Shown here piece after piece: positions 1-8,220 of a stretch of 64,000 nucleotides of DNA. Below the pieces are notes generated by a model. It was not told the DNA's origin. It saw nothing but the letters and a program-made list of their open reading frames with translations, and ran no database searches. Numbering within the stretch: position 1 is the stretch's first letter; each line of letters starts with the position of its first letter. The stretch is from assembly GCF_030816505.1 (NCBI RefSeq), contig NZ_JAUSYB010000002.1, forward strand, positions 62,001 to 126,000. The letters run 5' to 3'. Made by a program: the position numbers and the translations under genes. This stretch comes from Microbacterium sp. W4I20. GTDB lineage: Bacteria > Actinomycetota > Actinomycetes > Actinomycetales > Microbacteriaceae.

Positions 1-1290
1 CTGAGCGCATGTCACCGCCGGAGCGGGGCTTGGTGGGTAGCCGGCGGAGGTTGACCTGGAGCCCGGTGTCCAGGATGCGTAGTCGCGGGTCGCTCAACAC
101 GGCGATGGCCGCGGTGAGCCCGGCGACGGCGAGCTTCTCGCCCGGGCACCGATGGCCGGTCGCGACGTCGGCGCCCCCGTGCGGGATGAACGATGTGAGG
201 GTTTCGAAGTCTTCGACGCCGAGGAATCGCTCGGGTGCGAAGCGTTCCGGGTGTGCCCAGGAGTTCTCACCCGTATTTGTGCCGAGGATGTCGAGCACCA
301 CACGGCCGCCGGCGGCGACGTGCTGGCCGTCGATGTCGATGTCAGCCGTCGCACGCCCAGGAAGCATCGGCACGAAGGGTGAGGTGCGGCGTATCTCTTG
401 CGCGAACAACGTGGCGAGTTCACCTCCGACGAGCCGCCCGTTCGTCGCCGTCTCGGTCGCGATGCGTGTGCGCCATTCGGGCCGATCGTGAAGTTCTTTC
501 GCCGCGAACGCGACGAAGCGGGCGACGGCGATCATCGGGCGGATGCTGTTCTGCAACTCGACACCCGCAGTCCGCGCGGAGAGCAGTTCGCCTGACTGAT
601 CGCGATGGTGAGCCCACACGAACAATGCGGTGTCGGGTTCGGGCTCGAGTGCCCCGGCCCGTACTGCTTCGATCAGGTGTGCAGCGTGTCGGTCGGACCA
701 GAGTCGATTGAGTACGGCGACGCCGTATGCGGGCGAGTAGGGAGCGCCGAACCCGTAGACGATCTGCGCCAACCGCGCCGACCAGCGCGTTTTTGCGGCA
801 GGGGTCCCTGGCAGCCCAGCCCAACCCATCACCGCGCGACCGAGAGCGCCCGTCGCTGCCTGATAGGCGTTGCGGATGCCACCACCGAGCCAGGCCGCAC
901 GTTCCGTCTCCCACTCGCGCTCCAACCATGGTGTCAGCCGTTCGACCTGCGTGTCCTCGTAGGCGACGTCGACGAACGTCGCCTTGCGATGCCGGTGCGC
1001 TTGTCCGTCGAGGCTGTGCACGGAACCGTGGCCGAAGAGCGTCTCCTGCACGAGAGCGGGCATCGCCCCATGCCGGGCGATACGCGATCGTCGTAGAAGA
1101 CATCGATGCCCTCCGCACCCCGCACGAAGACGGTATCGTGGCCCAGCAGGCGCATCGGTGCTGAGCGGGCACCACGATGCACCCGTCGCCACACGGTTGC
1201 TCCGAAACCGTAGCCCCGAATGAGGATGGATGGAGCGTCGTCGACGAAGGCGCGCAGCGGCCGAACCGCCCTCGAGGGGAACCCGGGCAC
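1..1290 (-). pseudogene. CYP152-type cytochrome P450, frameshifted and cut by window edge
   Basis: Minus-strand P450 of the CYP152 (fatty-acid hydroxylase/peroxygenase) type. From a GTG at 1290 one frame gives IRGYGF and GAEGIDVFYDD; near 1085-1095 the homology moves to another frame, which continues MPALVQETLFGHG, RFVAFAAKELHDRPEWR and the heme-ligand loop HGGADVATGHRCPGE (Cys codon at 146-148) to the window edge without a stop. Alignment with the intact paralogue at 56271-57617 implies a one-base deletion after the FYDD codons. Only about ten C-terminal residues should lie outside the window. The GTG start overlaps the stop of the upstream small gene (TAGTG), so the two were probably cotranscribed. 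It is either a recent pseudogene or an assembly error. Confidence 0.85.
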
Positions 1291-1478
1291 TATGAAGCGA
1301 CGTCTTCCGTATCGTCGGCATCCGAACCGTCTGGCACCTCCATGGCCCTCGGATCGACGGCCACGGGGTCGTCCGACAATTGGCGCGGGACAAGCTCATC
1401 AGGGATCATCTGCTGGTCCTCGGGCGGGCTCTTTGCACCGAGCATCGTCGGTCTCACTTCCTTGAACTTCGCTGTCAT
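1290..1478 (-). CDS. small acidic hypothetical protein upstream of the P450
   Basis: 62-residue protein beginning MTAKFKEVRP, with many Asp, Glu and Pro residues towards the C terminus (ending DDTEDVAS). Its TAG stop overlaps the GTG start of the P450 by one base, which suggests translational coupling. No membrane segment or signal peptide is visible. I do not recognise the family. The other P450 copy at 56-57 kb has no such gene upstream. Confidence 0.5.
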   Translation of the reverse strand: MTAKFKEVRPTMLGAKSPPEDQQMIPDELVPRQLSDDPVAVDPRAMEVPDGSDADDTEDVAS

Positions 1479-1680
1479 GCTTCGGCGACCTGCCGACGAC
1501 GGCCATGACACCTGGTGCACGCCCGGCTGCACAGGGCCTTGACACCTAGGGGGCACGCTCACCCGCCAGCCAAAGACGCACACAGCGGCCTCGCCTCGGG
1601 AGTGATCGTTAACCCGGCTCGCCCTCGCCGCCATGCGGGCGGCTGGGGGCTCATTAGTTCTGGTGAGGGGGCAGGCGGGT

Positions 1681-2022
1681 TTAGATCGACCCGATGTCGT
1701 ACTCGCCGGGTCCGTCGGGCATGTCCTCCGGCGCGAACGGTGACACAGTGATCGGACTGAGTGATCGTGCTCTTGCCAAGAGGCGGTCGGCTGCCTCATC
1801 GTCGTCGAATTCGTGTGAAGAGTCGGCGTCCGCGACGGCTATGGGCATGTTTCCGTTGACGGCCAATCGCACGTGCGAGCGCTTCCCGTGCGAGTCCATG
1901 ATCGGCAGATCGATGACGTCGCCTCGCCGCTCTTCCATCAGCGCCGTCCAGTAGTGCATTAGGGCGTCAGCGACCTTGTCGGTCGTGGTGTATGTCCCTA
2001 CTTGGGTGATGACAGTTTTCAC
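1681..2022 (-). CDS. hypothetical protein, about 110-residue paralogue family (copy 1)
   Basis: 113 residues from the GTG at 2022; no ATG fits the family start. The N terminus (TVITQVGTYTTTDKVADAL) resembles that of the genes at 3630-3974 and 7655-7990: a short beta strand, then a TGD/TTD turn, a helix (ADALMHYWTAL) and a strand containing a DxHGK-type turn. The C-terminal half is acidic and variable (EFDDDEAADRL). No catalytic motif, signal peptide or membrane segment is seen. The fold is probably a small alpha/beta domain of unknown function. It lies next to two GAF-ANTAR regulators, as does copy 2, so a role in the same stress response is possible but only inferred. Confidence 0.65.
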   Translation of the reverse strand: MKTVITQVGTYTTTDKVADALMHYWTALMEERRGDVIDLPIMDSHGKRSHVRLAVNGNMPIAVADADSSHEFDDDEAADRLLARARSLSPITVSPFAPEDMPDGPGEYDIGSI

Positions 2023-2119
2023 GCGTTCCCCCGATGTCGTGCGGATGTATCCGCTACCGGGTCCGGGGCAGCCATTCCAGCCTAGACCGAGTCGACCGAC
2101 GGGTGACCCCCTTGCGCTT

Positions 2120-2848
2120 TCAGCTCTCCGGTGCTCCCAGAGTGATCTCGCGCCGCACGACGCGCTCCGCCACCTCACTCAGCCGCAGACCTCGAGTGCG
2201 AGCATACGTGCGAAGGAGACAGAAGGCGTCGGGGATCGGCACGCCTGCCGTGAACGAGATCACGCCCTTCGCCTGTTCGATCATCACTCTGCTGTTGAGC
2301 GCCGTCTGCAGCTGCGACGACAGCGTCTCCTTCTCACGCACGGTGCGCTCGTGCAGGATACCGATCGTGGCAACATCGGCGAAGGCCCGCGCCGCCACCA
2401 GATCATCGGGCGGAGCTGAGCCGGGGGTGGACCTCAGCAGATTCAGCGTGCCGATCGTCGTGTCCCGCAACCGCATCGGGATCGCCTCGACCGATACGAA
2501 CCCGTTTTCCAACGCCGCCTGCCGGAAGAGCGGCCATCTCTCCGCATCGACACTGACGTCAGGGACGGACACCGGTGCCCCCGTCAGGAAACACTCGATG
2601 CAGGGGCCGGACTCCGCGCCGAGCTGCATCACCTCGACGAGCTCGGTGGCCTCGCTCGTCGACGCGATAAGCTCGAGTTCCCCTGCCGGATCGGTCAGCA
2701 GGATGCCGGCGTCCGTTGCATCCAGGAGGTCATGGCACGCATCCACCAGGGTCTGCAGCAGCTCCATGACGTCATAGTCATCGACCAGCGTGTCCGCCAA
2801 AGTGGCGAAGAGTTGAAGGAGGCGCGCATCCCGCGTGAGTTCCGTCAC
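2120..2848 (-). CDS. GAF and ANTAR domain protein (transcription antitermination)
   Basis: 242 residues. Residues about 20-165 form a GAF sensor domain (LVDACHDLLDATDAGILL, then IPMRLRDTTIGTLNLL). Residues about 175-235 form an ANTAR RNA-binding domain with the usual alanine-rich helix pair (LNSRVMIEQAKGVISF and AFCLLRTYARTRGLRLSEVA). Such proteins bind paired hairpins in nascent RNA and suppress termination; the ligand of the GAF domain is unknown. The GTG start overlaps the stop of the upstream GAF-ANTAR gene by four bases (GTGA), so the two are coupled and may heterodimerise. Confidence 0.92.
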   Translation of the reverse strand: MTELTRDARLLQLFATLADTLVDDYDVMELLQTLVDACHDLLDATDAGILLTDPAGELELIASTSEATELVEVMQLGAESGPCIECFLTGAPVSVPDVSVDAERWPLFRQAALENGFVSVEAIPMRLRDTTIGTLNLLRSTPGSAPPDDLVAARAFADVATIGILHERTVREKETLSSQLQTALNSRVMIEQAKGVISFTAGVPIPDAFCLLRTYARTRGLRLSEVAERVVRREITLGAPES

Positions 2849-3549
2849 GAGCGCGCCTCCATCCCACCCGCCGTGCGAGTGAAGCGGAGCGTGCCATCCA
2901 CGACGGCCTGAGCGACCTCCATCATGCGCTGGCCGGTCGAGAACGCTCGAGCCTGAATCATGAGCAGCGCATCGTCGGGGCTAATGTCGAGTTGCGCGAG
3001 GACGATTCCGGTCGCCTGGTGGATGATTCGTCGTGAGAATGCGCCGGATTGCGCGTCTTGATCGGCGAACTCGGCCAAGGCGTCCCGGAGGACGTGGCGG
3101 CCGATCACCTCAGCCATGGCGGTCGCCTGAGTGCATTCCCGCGAGCTCAGGGTCATGGGCGACGCCGCGTACAGATCGACCGCGCCGATCTTGAGCTCGC
3201 CGAGCGACAGGGGGAACGCGAACATCGATGCGACCGCGTCCTGGTCGACGGAGGCGGCGAATGCCGGCCAGCGGGTGACACCGCGGCGCCGAAAGTCCGG
3301 TTCCAGCACGGGGGAGACCGTGCGCATCGCCTCCCAGCAGGGTCCTTCGCCCAGATCGAACTGCAGCTCATCGAGACGCGCAGCCACATCATCCGAGGCG
3401 GAGATGGTCTCGCTGCCGAGCACATCACCCACCGTCGATACCGCCGCCCCCGTGATCGGGAAAAGATCCACGAAGAATCCGCTCAGGCTCGCCAAGCGGT
3501 GACCAGACTGCTGCAGGTCAGCGAGCGCGGATTCGAAGGACTCTCTCAT
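2845..3549 (-). CDS. GAF and ANTAR domain protein (second of pair)
   Basis: 234 residues from the ATG at 3549, preferred over a GTG at 3561 because GAGGA sits six bases upstream of the ATG. A GAF domain covers about residues 20-160 (LDELQFDLGEGPCWEAMRT, FAFPLSLGELKIGAVDLY). An ANTAR domain covers about residues 165-225 (IIHQATGIVLAQLDISPDDA, ending in the EVAQAVVDGTLRF helix). The FDLGEGPCWEA pattern is typical of actinobacterial GAF-ANTAR proteins. It is first in a two-gene operon with the gene at 2120-2848 and presumably acts with it in antitermination. Confidence 0.92.
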   Translation of the reverse strand: MRESFESALADLQQSGHRLASLSGFFVDLFPITGAAVSTVGDVLGSETISASDDVAARLDELQFDLGEGPCWEAMRTVSPVLEPDFRRRGVTRWPAFAASVDQDAVASMFAFPLSLGELKIGAVDLYAASPMTLSSRECTQATAMAEVIGRHVLRDALAEFADQDAQSGAFSRRIIHQATGIVLAQLDISPDDALLMIQARAFSTGQRMMEVAQAVVDGTLRFTRTAGGMEARS

Positions 3550-3629
3550 AGTGTTCCTCACGATAACGCGATCCTCGAAGAACCAAGGGCATTCATGCAG
3601 GGATAACCGCTGCGTCCATCCCGGCCGAC

Positions 3630-3974
3630 CTACTCCATGCGCGAGTGATCACGCCCTTCTTCGAACGAGGGCGACCCATCTTCCGGGACGATCTCCGGAG
3701 GGCTCTCTAGTTGCGATATCTGCGCTCGCATGTATTCGATGCCGGCCGCGTTCTCCGGCTCCTGCATGTCGCTGGAGGAACTCTCCATCAGCATGACGGT
3801 GCTCGGGTTGAGGAGGAAGGTGGCCTCGACGTAGTTGCCGTGGTCGTCGACCGCGGTCAGCGTCACCGTATCGCTGCGATTGGCATTGCCTAGAACGCTC
3901 GCATACTCCATGAGGGTCTGGGCCGCGTCGTCGCCCAGGAAATGGGCTTTTTCCCCGTACGTCAGATGCTTCAT
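3630..3974 (-). CDS. hypothetical protein, about 110-residue paralogue family (copy 2)
   Basis: 114 residues from the ATG at 3974. It shares with copies 1 and 3 an N-terminal strand, a GDDAAQTLMEYASVL helix corresponding to GDDIADALLDYSRAL in copy 3, and a strand-turn with DDHGNYVEATFLL. The C-terminal part is low-complexity and acidic. No known domain is recognised. It sits just upstream of the GAF-ANTAR pair on the same strand. Confidence 0.7.
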   Translation of the reverse strand: MKHLTYGEKAHFLGDDAAQTLMEYASVLGNANRSDTVTLTAVDDHGNYVEATFLLNPSTVMLMESSSSDMQEPENAAGIEYMRAQISQLESPPEIVPEDGSPSFEEGRDHSRME

Positions 3975-4048
3975 GGAAAGACGTTCCCGCCCCGGGATGA
4001 TGCAGCCCAGGGGGTTGACAGCTGGCGTGGATCGTTCGACGGTGAGGT

Positions 4049-4348
4049 ATGGGATATCTCCGCTATGACAGTAGCTCGCCTCCGATCGCGATCGAGGACG
4101 CCGAGTTGGCGAACCTGAAGGTCGTGATCGGGACGAAGCTTCGCAGGCAGGAGAGCTTCATGATGACGTGGCATCCGCCCGGGGGCGATCCGGGGCGGAC
4201 CTGCAGTGCGTGGATACATCCCGCGATACCGTTGCAGTTCGCGTTCGACGGCGAGAGCATCCCGCAGGTGGAGCCCGCCCATGTCGCCGCGCTCATGGAG
4301 CGGGCGAACGCCACCGGCGACCTCGTCCTCACACACCTGATCGACTAG
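4049..4348 (+). CDS. DUF7882-like small protein (copy 1)
   Basis: 99 residues starting MGYLRYDSSSPPIAIEDAEL. Shared features with the genes at 4386-4724 and 10179-10490 are the MGxLxY-type start, an acidic ED/DD turn, VVIGTKLRRQESF, a Trp-containing strand and a C-terminal helix with ALMERANATGDL. Microbacteriaceae carry many copies, often auto-labelled ATP-dependent DNA ligase although they are far too short to be ligases. The function is unknown. It converges on the next copy. Confidence 0.75.
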   Translation: MGYLRYDSSSPPIAIEDAELANLKVVIGTKLRRQESFMMTWHPPGGDPGRTCSAWIHPAIPLQFAFDGESIPQVEPAHVAALMERANATGDLVLTHLID

Positions 4349-4385
4349 CTCATCGTGCCGCTGGGCGTAGATCGGCAGGCTGTGC

Positions 4386-4724
4386 TTAGACGGCAGGGAG
4401 CGGAGCCTTGTCTGCGGCGAGCCCGGTGTCGACCGGTTCATGCACGAGATAAAGACCGGTCGGCGCATTCGCCGTGTGCGCGAGTGCGTCAATCCAGTAC
4501 CGGTTGATCGAGGGCTGCCGACTGCCCCCGTATTTGAAGACCAGCGCACTGCCGGGGTGGACCCAGACGGTCGTCCGCCCGCCACCGATGCTGACGTCCT
4601 CTCGCCAGGTGAAACCGAAGGGTTCGCCCCGGCGGAGTTTCGCGGTCATCACGAGTTGGATATGCGTCAGCGCGCGATCCTCCATCTCGACCTTCATGGT
4701 GCTTTCGTAGATGAACCGACCCAT
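4386..4724 (-). CDS. DUF7882-like small protein (copy 2)
   Basis: 112 residues from the ATG at 4724 (MGRFIYESTMKVEMEDRAL). The reading frame extends further upstream, but this start matches the family consensus. Conserved blocks are VMTAKLRRGEPFGFTW, TTVWVHPGSALVF and a C-terminal ALAHTANAPTGL helix. It is convergent with the copy at 4049-4348, about 38 bp apart. Tail-to-tail paralogues suggest duplication with inversion. Function is not known. Confidence 0.75.
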   Translation of the reverse strand: MGRFIYESTMKVEMEDRALTHIQLVMTAKLRRGEPFGFTWREDVSIGGGRTTVWVHPGSALVFKYGGSRQPSINRYWIDALAHTANAPTGLYLVHEPVDTGLAADKAPLPAV

Positions 4725-5196
4725 CCCGTCATTCCTCTGTTCGCCACGAAGTGCCCGTGCCAGAGGCCGCGACCATGATGATCGCAGTAGTGGTGATTCC
4801 AGCCTCCCAAGGAGACGCGCGCGCCGCGACCCCTTGCCAGTCCACTCCGCCGATGGTAGATCGAGATCGGCGAAAGCGGGGAGGCGCGAAAGCGGGAGCA
4901 GGCCTACCATCAGTCTGGGTGCCCAGAATCGCGCTCACAGAGAGGGACAGGTTAGCTAGCGCGACACCACGGGAGCCATCATGGTTCCAGACTGGGCTCA
5001 GCACGCATGTTCCGGCTCTCGACGGAGATGCGATTCGCGACTATTTCGCCAATCACCTGCCCGGGATCCTCGATCGGCTTGCCGTGTGGGTGGCGATCCC
5101 CGTCCATGTCGGCGGACCCGGGCGGCGGAACAATCTGTCCAGTCGTGGAACGCGGTTGGTGGCAACTCCTTACACCATGCATTAGAACCAAGCGTC
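4725..5196. other. stretch without a confident gene
   Basis: About 470 bp between a DUF7882-like gene and a small membrane-protein gene. Open frames exist on both strands but lack recognisable composition or ribosome binding sites. The most protein-like stretch is on the plus strand (LDGDAIRDYFANHLPGIL, about 5010-5070), which could be a gene scrap. I see no clear promoter or repeat. Confidence 0.3.
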
Positions 5197-5436
5197 TTAC
5201 TCACGATCCGTCTCGCGGTCAGAATCCGGCGGGCCGTCCAGATCGACCGTCACACATGCGACCGCCACAGCAAGCAAACTGACGAAGAACACCACCACGC
5301 CCGAAACTACCGAGAATCCCCACGACCTTATGGTGAGCAAGGAGACGGCACTGAAGAAGCCCGCAGACAGCAGCGGCAGCCCAAACATGGGGAACACGAA
5401 GGCCTTTCGCGAGGCCTGACGCGTGGACGCTTTCAT
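5197..5436 (-). CDS. small two-helix membrane protein
   Basis: 79 residues: a basic N terminus (MKASTRQASRKAF), a first hydrophobic segment around VFPMFGLPLLSAGFFSAV, a second around FSVVSGVVVFFVSLLAVAV, then a charged tail rich in Asp and Arg. Two transmembrane helices are likely, with N and C termini on the same side. It lies downstream of the strong terminator of the 5506-7170 operon, so it is probably transcribed separately. Family not recognised. Confidence 0.55.
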   Translation of the reverse strand: MKASTRQASRKAFVFPMFGLPLLSAGFFSAVSLLTIRSWGFSVVSGVVVFFVSLLAVAVACVTVDLDGPPDSDRETDRE

Positions 5437-5459
5437 ACTGTTGACTGCTTCCTCCGGCG

Positions 5460-5491
5460 GGGCGGACCCACTTTCCCGAGTGGGTCCGCCC
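5460..5491. terminator. rho-independent-like hairpin after the DUF3618 operon
   Basis: Perfect 13-bp stem GGGCGGACCCACT / AGTGGGTCCGCCC with a six-base loop, about 15 bp beyond the stop of the minus-strand gene at 5506. No long T run follows, which is common in GC-rich actinobacteria. Confidence 0.75.
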
Positions 5492-5505
5492 GATCTGGTG
5501 GCGTG

Positions 5506-6069
5506 TCAGCTCTCGGTGAGATCCGCGCGAGCGTGCTGAGCCTGGTTCTTCACTTCGCCGGCAGCGGTCTGGGCTTCATCTGTGACCGTGGCCGCGGACT
5601 CCTGCGCCTGGTCCTTCACCGATGCGAGGGACTCCTGCGCGGGCTCTTTCAGGTGCTCGCCGACCTCCTTCGCCACGTCGGTGACCTCGTCGACCAGGGG
5701 CTGCGCCTGGTCCTTGACGGTCGCGGCGAGGTCCTTCTCCTTCGACGATGCCGGGATCAGCGACGCCAGCAAGAGACCTGCACCGAACGCGATCAGACCG
5801 ACGGCCATGGGGTTGCCTTCGGCTTTGGCGACGGCACGGTCCTTCACGTCCCCCACGTGGACACCGGCGTCTGAGAGGGAAGAGCCTGCATCGTCCGCGG
5901 CACCCATCACACGCTCGCGGACGGAGCTGAACGCCCAGCGGACTTTGCTCATCTGCCGGTCCACCATCTTTGACGGGGACACCTTGTCGGCCAGGGCATC
6001 CACGTCGAGACCGAGGTCCTGACGGGTACGTTCGATGCCAGCGCGGATCTCATCGGGTGAATCACTCAT
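5506..6069 (-). CDS. DUF3618 domain protein
   Basis: 187 residues. The N terminus (PDEIRAGIERTRQDLGLDVDAL) is the DUF3618 signature. A single hydrophobic segment around MAVGLIAFGAGLLLASLIP anchors it in the membrane, and the long Ala/Glu/Gln/Val tail (VKDQAQ, TVTDEAQT) looks like a helical LEA-like or apolipoprotein-like region. DUF3618 proteins usually sit beside holin-superfamily and YtxH-like proteins, as here. The start overlaps the upstream gene's stop by four bases. An envelope stress role is plausible but unproven. Confidence 0.88.
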   Translation of the reverse strand: MSDSPDEIRAGIERTRQDLGLDVDALADKVSPSKMVDRQMSKVRWAFSSVRERVMGAADDAGSSLSDAGVHVGDVKDRAVAKAEGNPMAVGLIAFGAGLLLASLIPASSKEKDLAATVKDQAQPLVDEVTDVAKEVGEHLKEPAQESLASVKDQAQESAATVTDEAQTAAGEVKNQAQHARADLTES

Positions 6070-6479
6070 CGGTTCTCCTCATTCCTTTTCAACGTTTCCG
6101 GAATCTCTTTCACGGTGTCCACCGTCTGCGGCGCACCCTCGACTTGCTTGAGCTGACCCCGCCCGACCAGGAACAGGATCAGTGCGATCGCCGCCCAGAT
6201 GACGGCGACGACGACGCCGGCCCAACCGCCCCCCATCAGGGTGCCGAGAGCCCACCAGAGCGCGACGGACAAGAAGAACACCGCCATGAGTGCCCCGTAG
6301 CCGGCGGCGCCCATGAGGCCTGCGCCCTTGGCGGACTTCGTCGCGGACTCCTTCAGCTCGGCCTTCGCGAGCGTGACTTCCTGGCGCATGAGCGTCGAGA
6401 TGTCCCGCGATACCTCGCCGAGTAGATCCCCGAGTGAGGTGGAGACGGCCTTCTGTTCAGACGGCGTTGGGTCGGTCAT
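6066..6479 (-). CDS. actinobacterial phage-holin-family membrane protein
   Basis: 137 residues: a soluble N-terminal helix pair (SLGDLLGEVSRDISTLMRQE, VTLAKAELKESATKSAKGAG), then two transmembrane segments (ALMAVFFLSVALWWALGTL and WAGVVVAVIWAAIALILFLV), ending in a charged tail. This layout fits the Actino holin/DUF1469-like family, which is chromosomal and not evidence of a prophage. It overlaps its upstream neighbour by 23 bp and its downstream neighbour by four, so the three genes form one operon. Confidence 0.85.
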   Translation of the reverse strand: MTDPTPSEQKAVSTSLGDLLGEVSRDISTLMRQEVTLAKAELKESATKSAKGAGLMGAAGYGALMAVFFLSVALWWALGTLMGGGWAGVVVAVIWAAIALILFLVGRGQLKQVEGAPQTVDTVKEIPETLKRNEENR

Positions 6480-7170
6480 CGCCGTCCTCCCCGAGGATGT
6501 CCGGCCGGCTCGAGGCCGTGTGGTCGTAGAGCGGCGTGCCAGCTGCCTCAGCACCCGTCGCCATGTTGCCGACGGGGACAGGGACTGCCGGATCCGGGTG
6601 CACCTGACGCGGGGCCGGGGCCGGGGCCGGGGAGGCATCCTTCTCGTCCGACGCGTTCGTGGCGAGGGCACGAGTGAGCCTTCCGACGGCAACTCCGATG
6701 ATGGCCGCACCCAGGATGAAGGTGCCGGGCTTGCGGCGGGCGTAGCGCTTGACCTCGGTGAGCACGGAGCCCGGGTCGCGGTCTCCAAGCCAGGTCGCCG
6801 CCGAGGACAGACGCGTGGAGACCTGCTGGACAAGGTCACTGGCGACACCGCTGCCGGTCGAGTTGGAAGCCATGGAGCCCAGCTCGTCCCCTATCGAGCG
6901 AAGGCCGCCCGCGACCCGCTGCTGCTGCGTGTGGGCCTGCTCCTTCAGCTCGCGCTGCGCCTGCGTGTATAGATCCTTCACCTGAGTCTTCGCTTCACCG
7001 ACCACAGTGGTGGCTTCATCCTTCACCGTACCCAGGACATCCTTCGCCTGTGTCGCGGCGGTCTCCTTCAGGTCGGTCGCTTCCTGCTTGGCTGCGTCGA
7101 CCTTGCCTGAAGAATCTGGGGATTGCACGTCGGAGCCGCTCGGGCTCGTCGACTCGAAATTGTCCGACAT
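6457..7170 (-). CDS. hydrophilic helical membrane-anchored protein
   Basis: 237 residues from the ATG at 7170, chosen because AAAGGAG lies about seven bases upstream and the longer frame adds no homology. Residues about 20-95 are heptad-like helix (VDAAKQEATDLKETAATQAK), residues about 120-160 resemble a nutrient-deprivation or YtxH-type region, one hydrophobic stretch follows (FILGAAIIGVAVGRLTRAL), and the C-terminal tail is rich in Ala and Pro. It is first in the envelope operon with the holin-like and DUF3618 genes. The three probably act together at the membrane; the exact role is unknown. Confidence 0.8.
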   Translation of the reverse strand: MSDNFESTSPSGSDVQSPDSSGKVDAAKQEATDLKETAATQAKDVLGTVKDEATTVVGEAKTQVKDLYTQAQRELKEQAHTQQQRVAGGLRSIGDELGSMASNSTGSGVASDLVQQVSTRLSSAATWLGDRDPGSVLTEVKRYARRKPGTFILGAAIIGVAVGRLTRALATNASDEKDASPAPAPAPRQVHPDPAVPVPVGNMATGAEAAGTPLYDHTASSRPDILGEDGDDRPNAV

Positions 7171-7344
7171 TGGTGCTCCTTTCGCGGACCGATCGATCTG
7201 ATCGGTCCGCCTTGTATAGCCCCCGCTTCCGCCCCGAAGATGACCCTTGCACATAGAAGACTTACGGTGTAAACCGTCTCGAGGGCAACAAGAAGCGGCA
7301 GCGCAGCCGGCGCAGGCGCACGAGGCCGGTGTAGTCGCCGGTCC

Positions 7345-7447
7345 GTTGAACCTGGGCCGTACGAAAAAGGGGATCTACAGGCCGGTGAAGTCCACAACAC
7401 CGCTGACTGGTCGCCCCGAGGTTCCCCAGACCTGTCGGGACCACCCT
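7345..7447 (+). ncRNA. three-hairpin repeat RNA candidate, copy A (degenerate)
   Basis: Matches the other four copies in the middle and 3' parts (CAGGCCGGTGAAGTCC, GTTCCCCAGACCTGTCGGG, GACCACC) but lacks the first hairpin and the upstream GATAGGTTGAC-like box. The final stem is imperfect (CCCCGA against TCGGGA). It is probably a decayed member. No gene follows closely on the plus strand. Confidence 0.4.
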
Positions 7448-7654
7448 CATCCACAACTGCGGGGAACGCCCCCACGCGGTTAACGTCGACAGATCTGCGT
7501 CTGATGCTCACGCGAGACGAGGCGCAGAGTGGGAGATAGGAGTTAGCCGCGCCGAGTGAATCCGCGGCTCATGAGCGCACCCACACGTGGCTTAGGGTAG
7601 CGCCGGCCCAATAATCTTGCTCGAGGGAGGACCCGGTTGCACAGGCGATGGGCC

Positions 7655-7990
7655 TCAGTGGGCTCCGTCGATTTCGAAGTTCGAGACGTCTTCGCTAGCA
7701 AGGGGTGCGCTCGTCGGTCTTTCGATCGAGGCCGTGAGGTGGCGCAACCGTCCCACCAGCTCGGTATCAACGAGCTCCGCTCCGGGGGTCTCAACGGCTT
7801 CCGTCACGATCTGACTGGCTGGCCCGATCAGGAATTTCGCTGAGACAACTTCCCCGCTCTCATTGCGCACCGGGATCTCGATGATCTCTGCTCGATCGTC
7901 ATCACCGAGCGCTCGACTGTAGTCGAGTAGCGCGTCGGCGATGTCGTCACCCGTCAGATACTCGTCTCCCGCGTAGATGATGATCCGCAT
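7655..7990 (-). CDS. hypothetical protein, about 110-residue paralogue family (copy 3)
   Basis: 111 residues beginning MRIIIYAGDEYLTGDDIADA. It aligns with copies 1 and 2 over the N-terminal strand, the GDDIADALLDYSRAL helix and the strand-turn-strand IIEIPVRNESGEVVSAKFLI. The C-terminal part is a variable, mostly polar helix with RLRHLTASIERP. No enzyme motif is visible. The family's repeated occurrence within 6 kb suggests local duplication followed by divergence. Confidence 0.72.
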   Translation of the reverse strand: MRIIIYAGDEYLTGDDIADALLDYSRALGDDDRAEIIEIPVRNESGEVVSAKFLIGPASQIVTEAVETPGAELVDTELVGRLRHLTASIERPTSAPLASEDVSNFEIDGAH

Positions 7991-7999
7991 ACAGCGTTT

Positions 8000-8203
8000 C
8001 TACACTCGGCAGTGAGACAGGAGATTCCCCTTGTCAGGGGCCTGAGCGGGTGCTAAATGCTTCACACGCTCGGAAGACAAACGGCGAGCGGCGGCGTCAA
8101 TGTACGACGCGAGCGAACATCCGTCAATATCCTCTTCGCCCGACCATCTCGTCACTACCTTCAGAGCTCCCAGCACGCCGGTCCCACTAGCGTGACACAT
8201 CAC
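8000..8203 (-). CDS. possible small hypothetical protein
   Basis: 67-residue open frame (MMCHASGTGVLGALKVVTRW) directly upstream of the 7655-7990 gene. Composition is acceptable (DGCSLASYIDAAARRLSSE looks helical), but there is no clear ribosome binding site and no recognised family. It could be chance coding in the 230-bp region between divergent genes. Confidence 0.28.
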   Translation of the reverse strand: MMCHASGTGVLGALKVVTRWSGEEDIDGCSLASYIDAAARRLSSERVKHLAPAQAPDKGNLLSHCRV

Positions 8204-8220
8204 AATCCAGGAGCGTCGCC

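Noticed and set aside
4729..5185. Genes on either strand upstream of the small membrane protein
   Set aside because: Frames overlap each other, lack ribosome binding sites and show no recognisable motif; only a weak plus-strand piece near 5010-5070 looks protein-like.
6066..6479. Prophage because of a holin-family protein
   Set aside because: The family is a chromosomal actinobacterial one paired with DUF3618; no terminase, capsid, tail or integrase genes are present.
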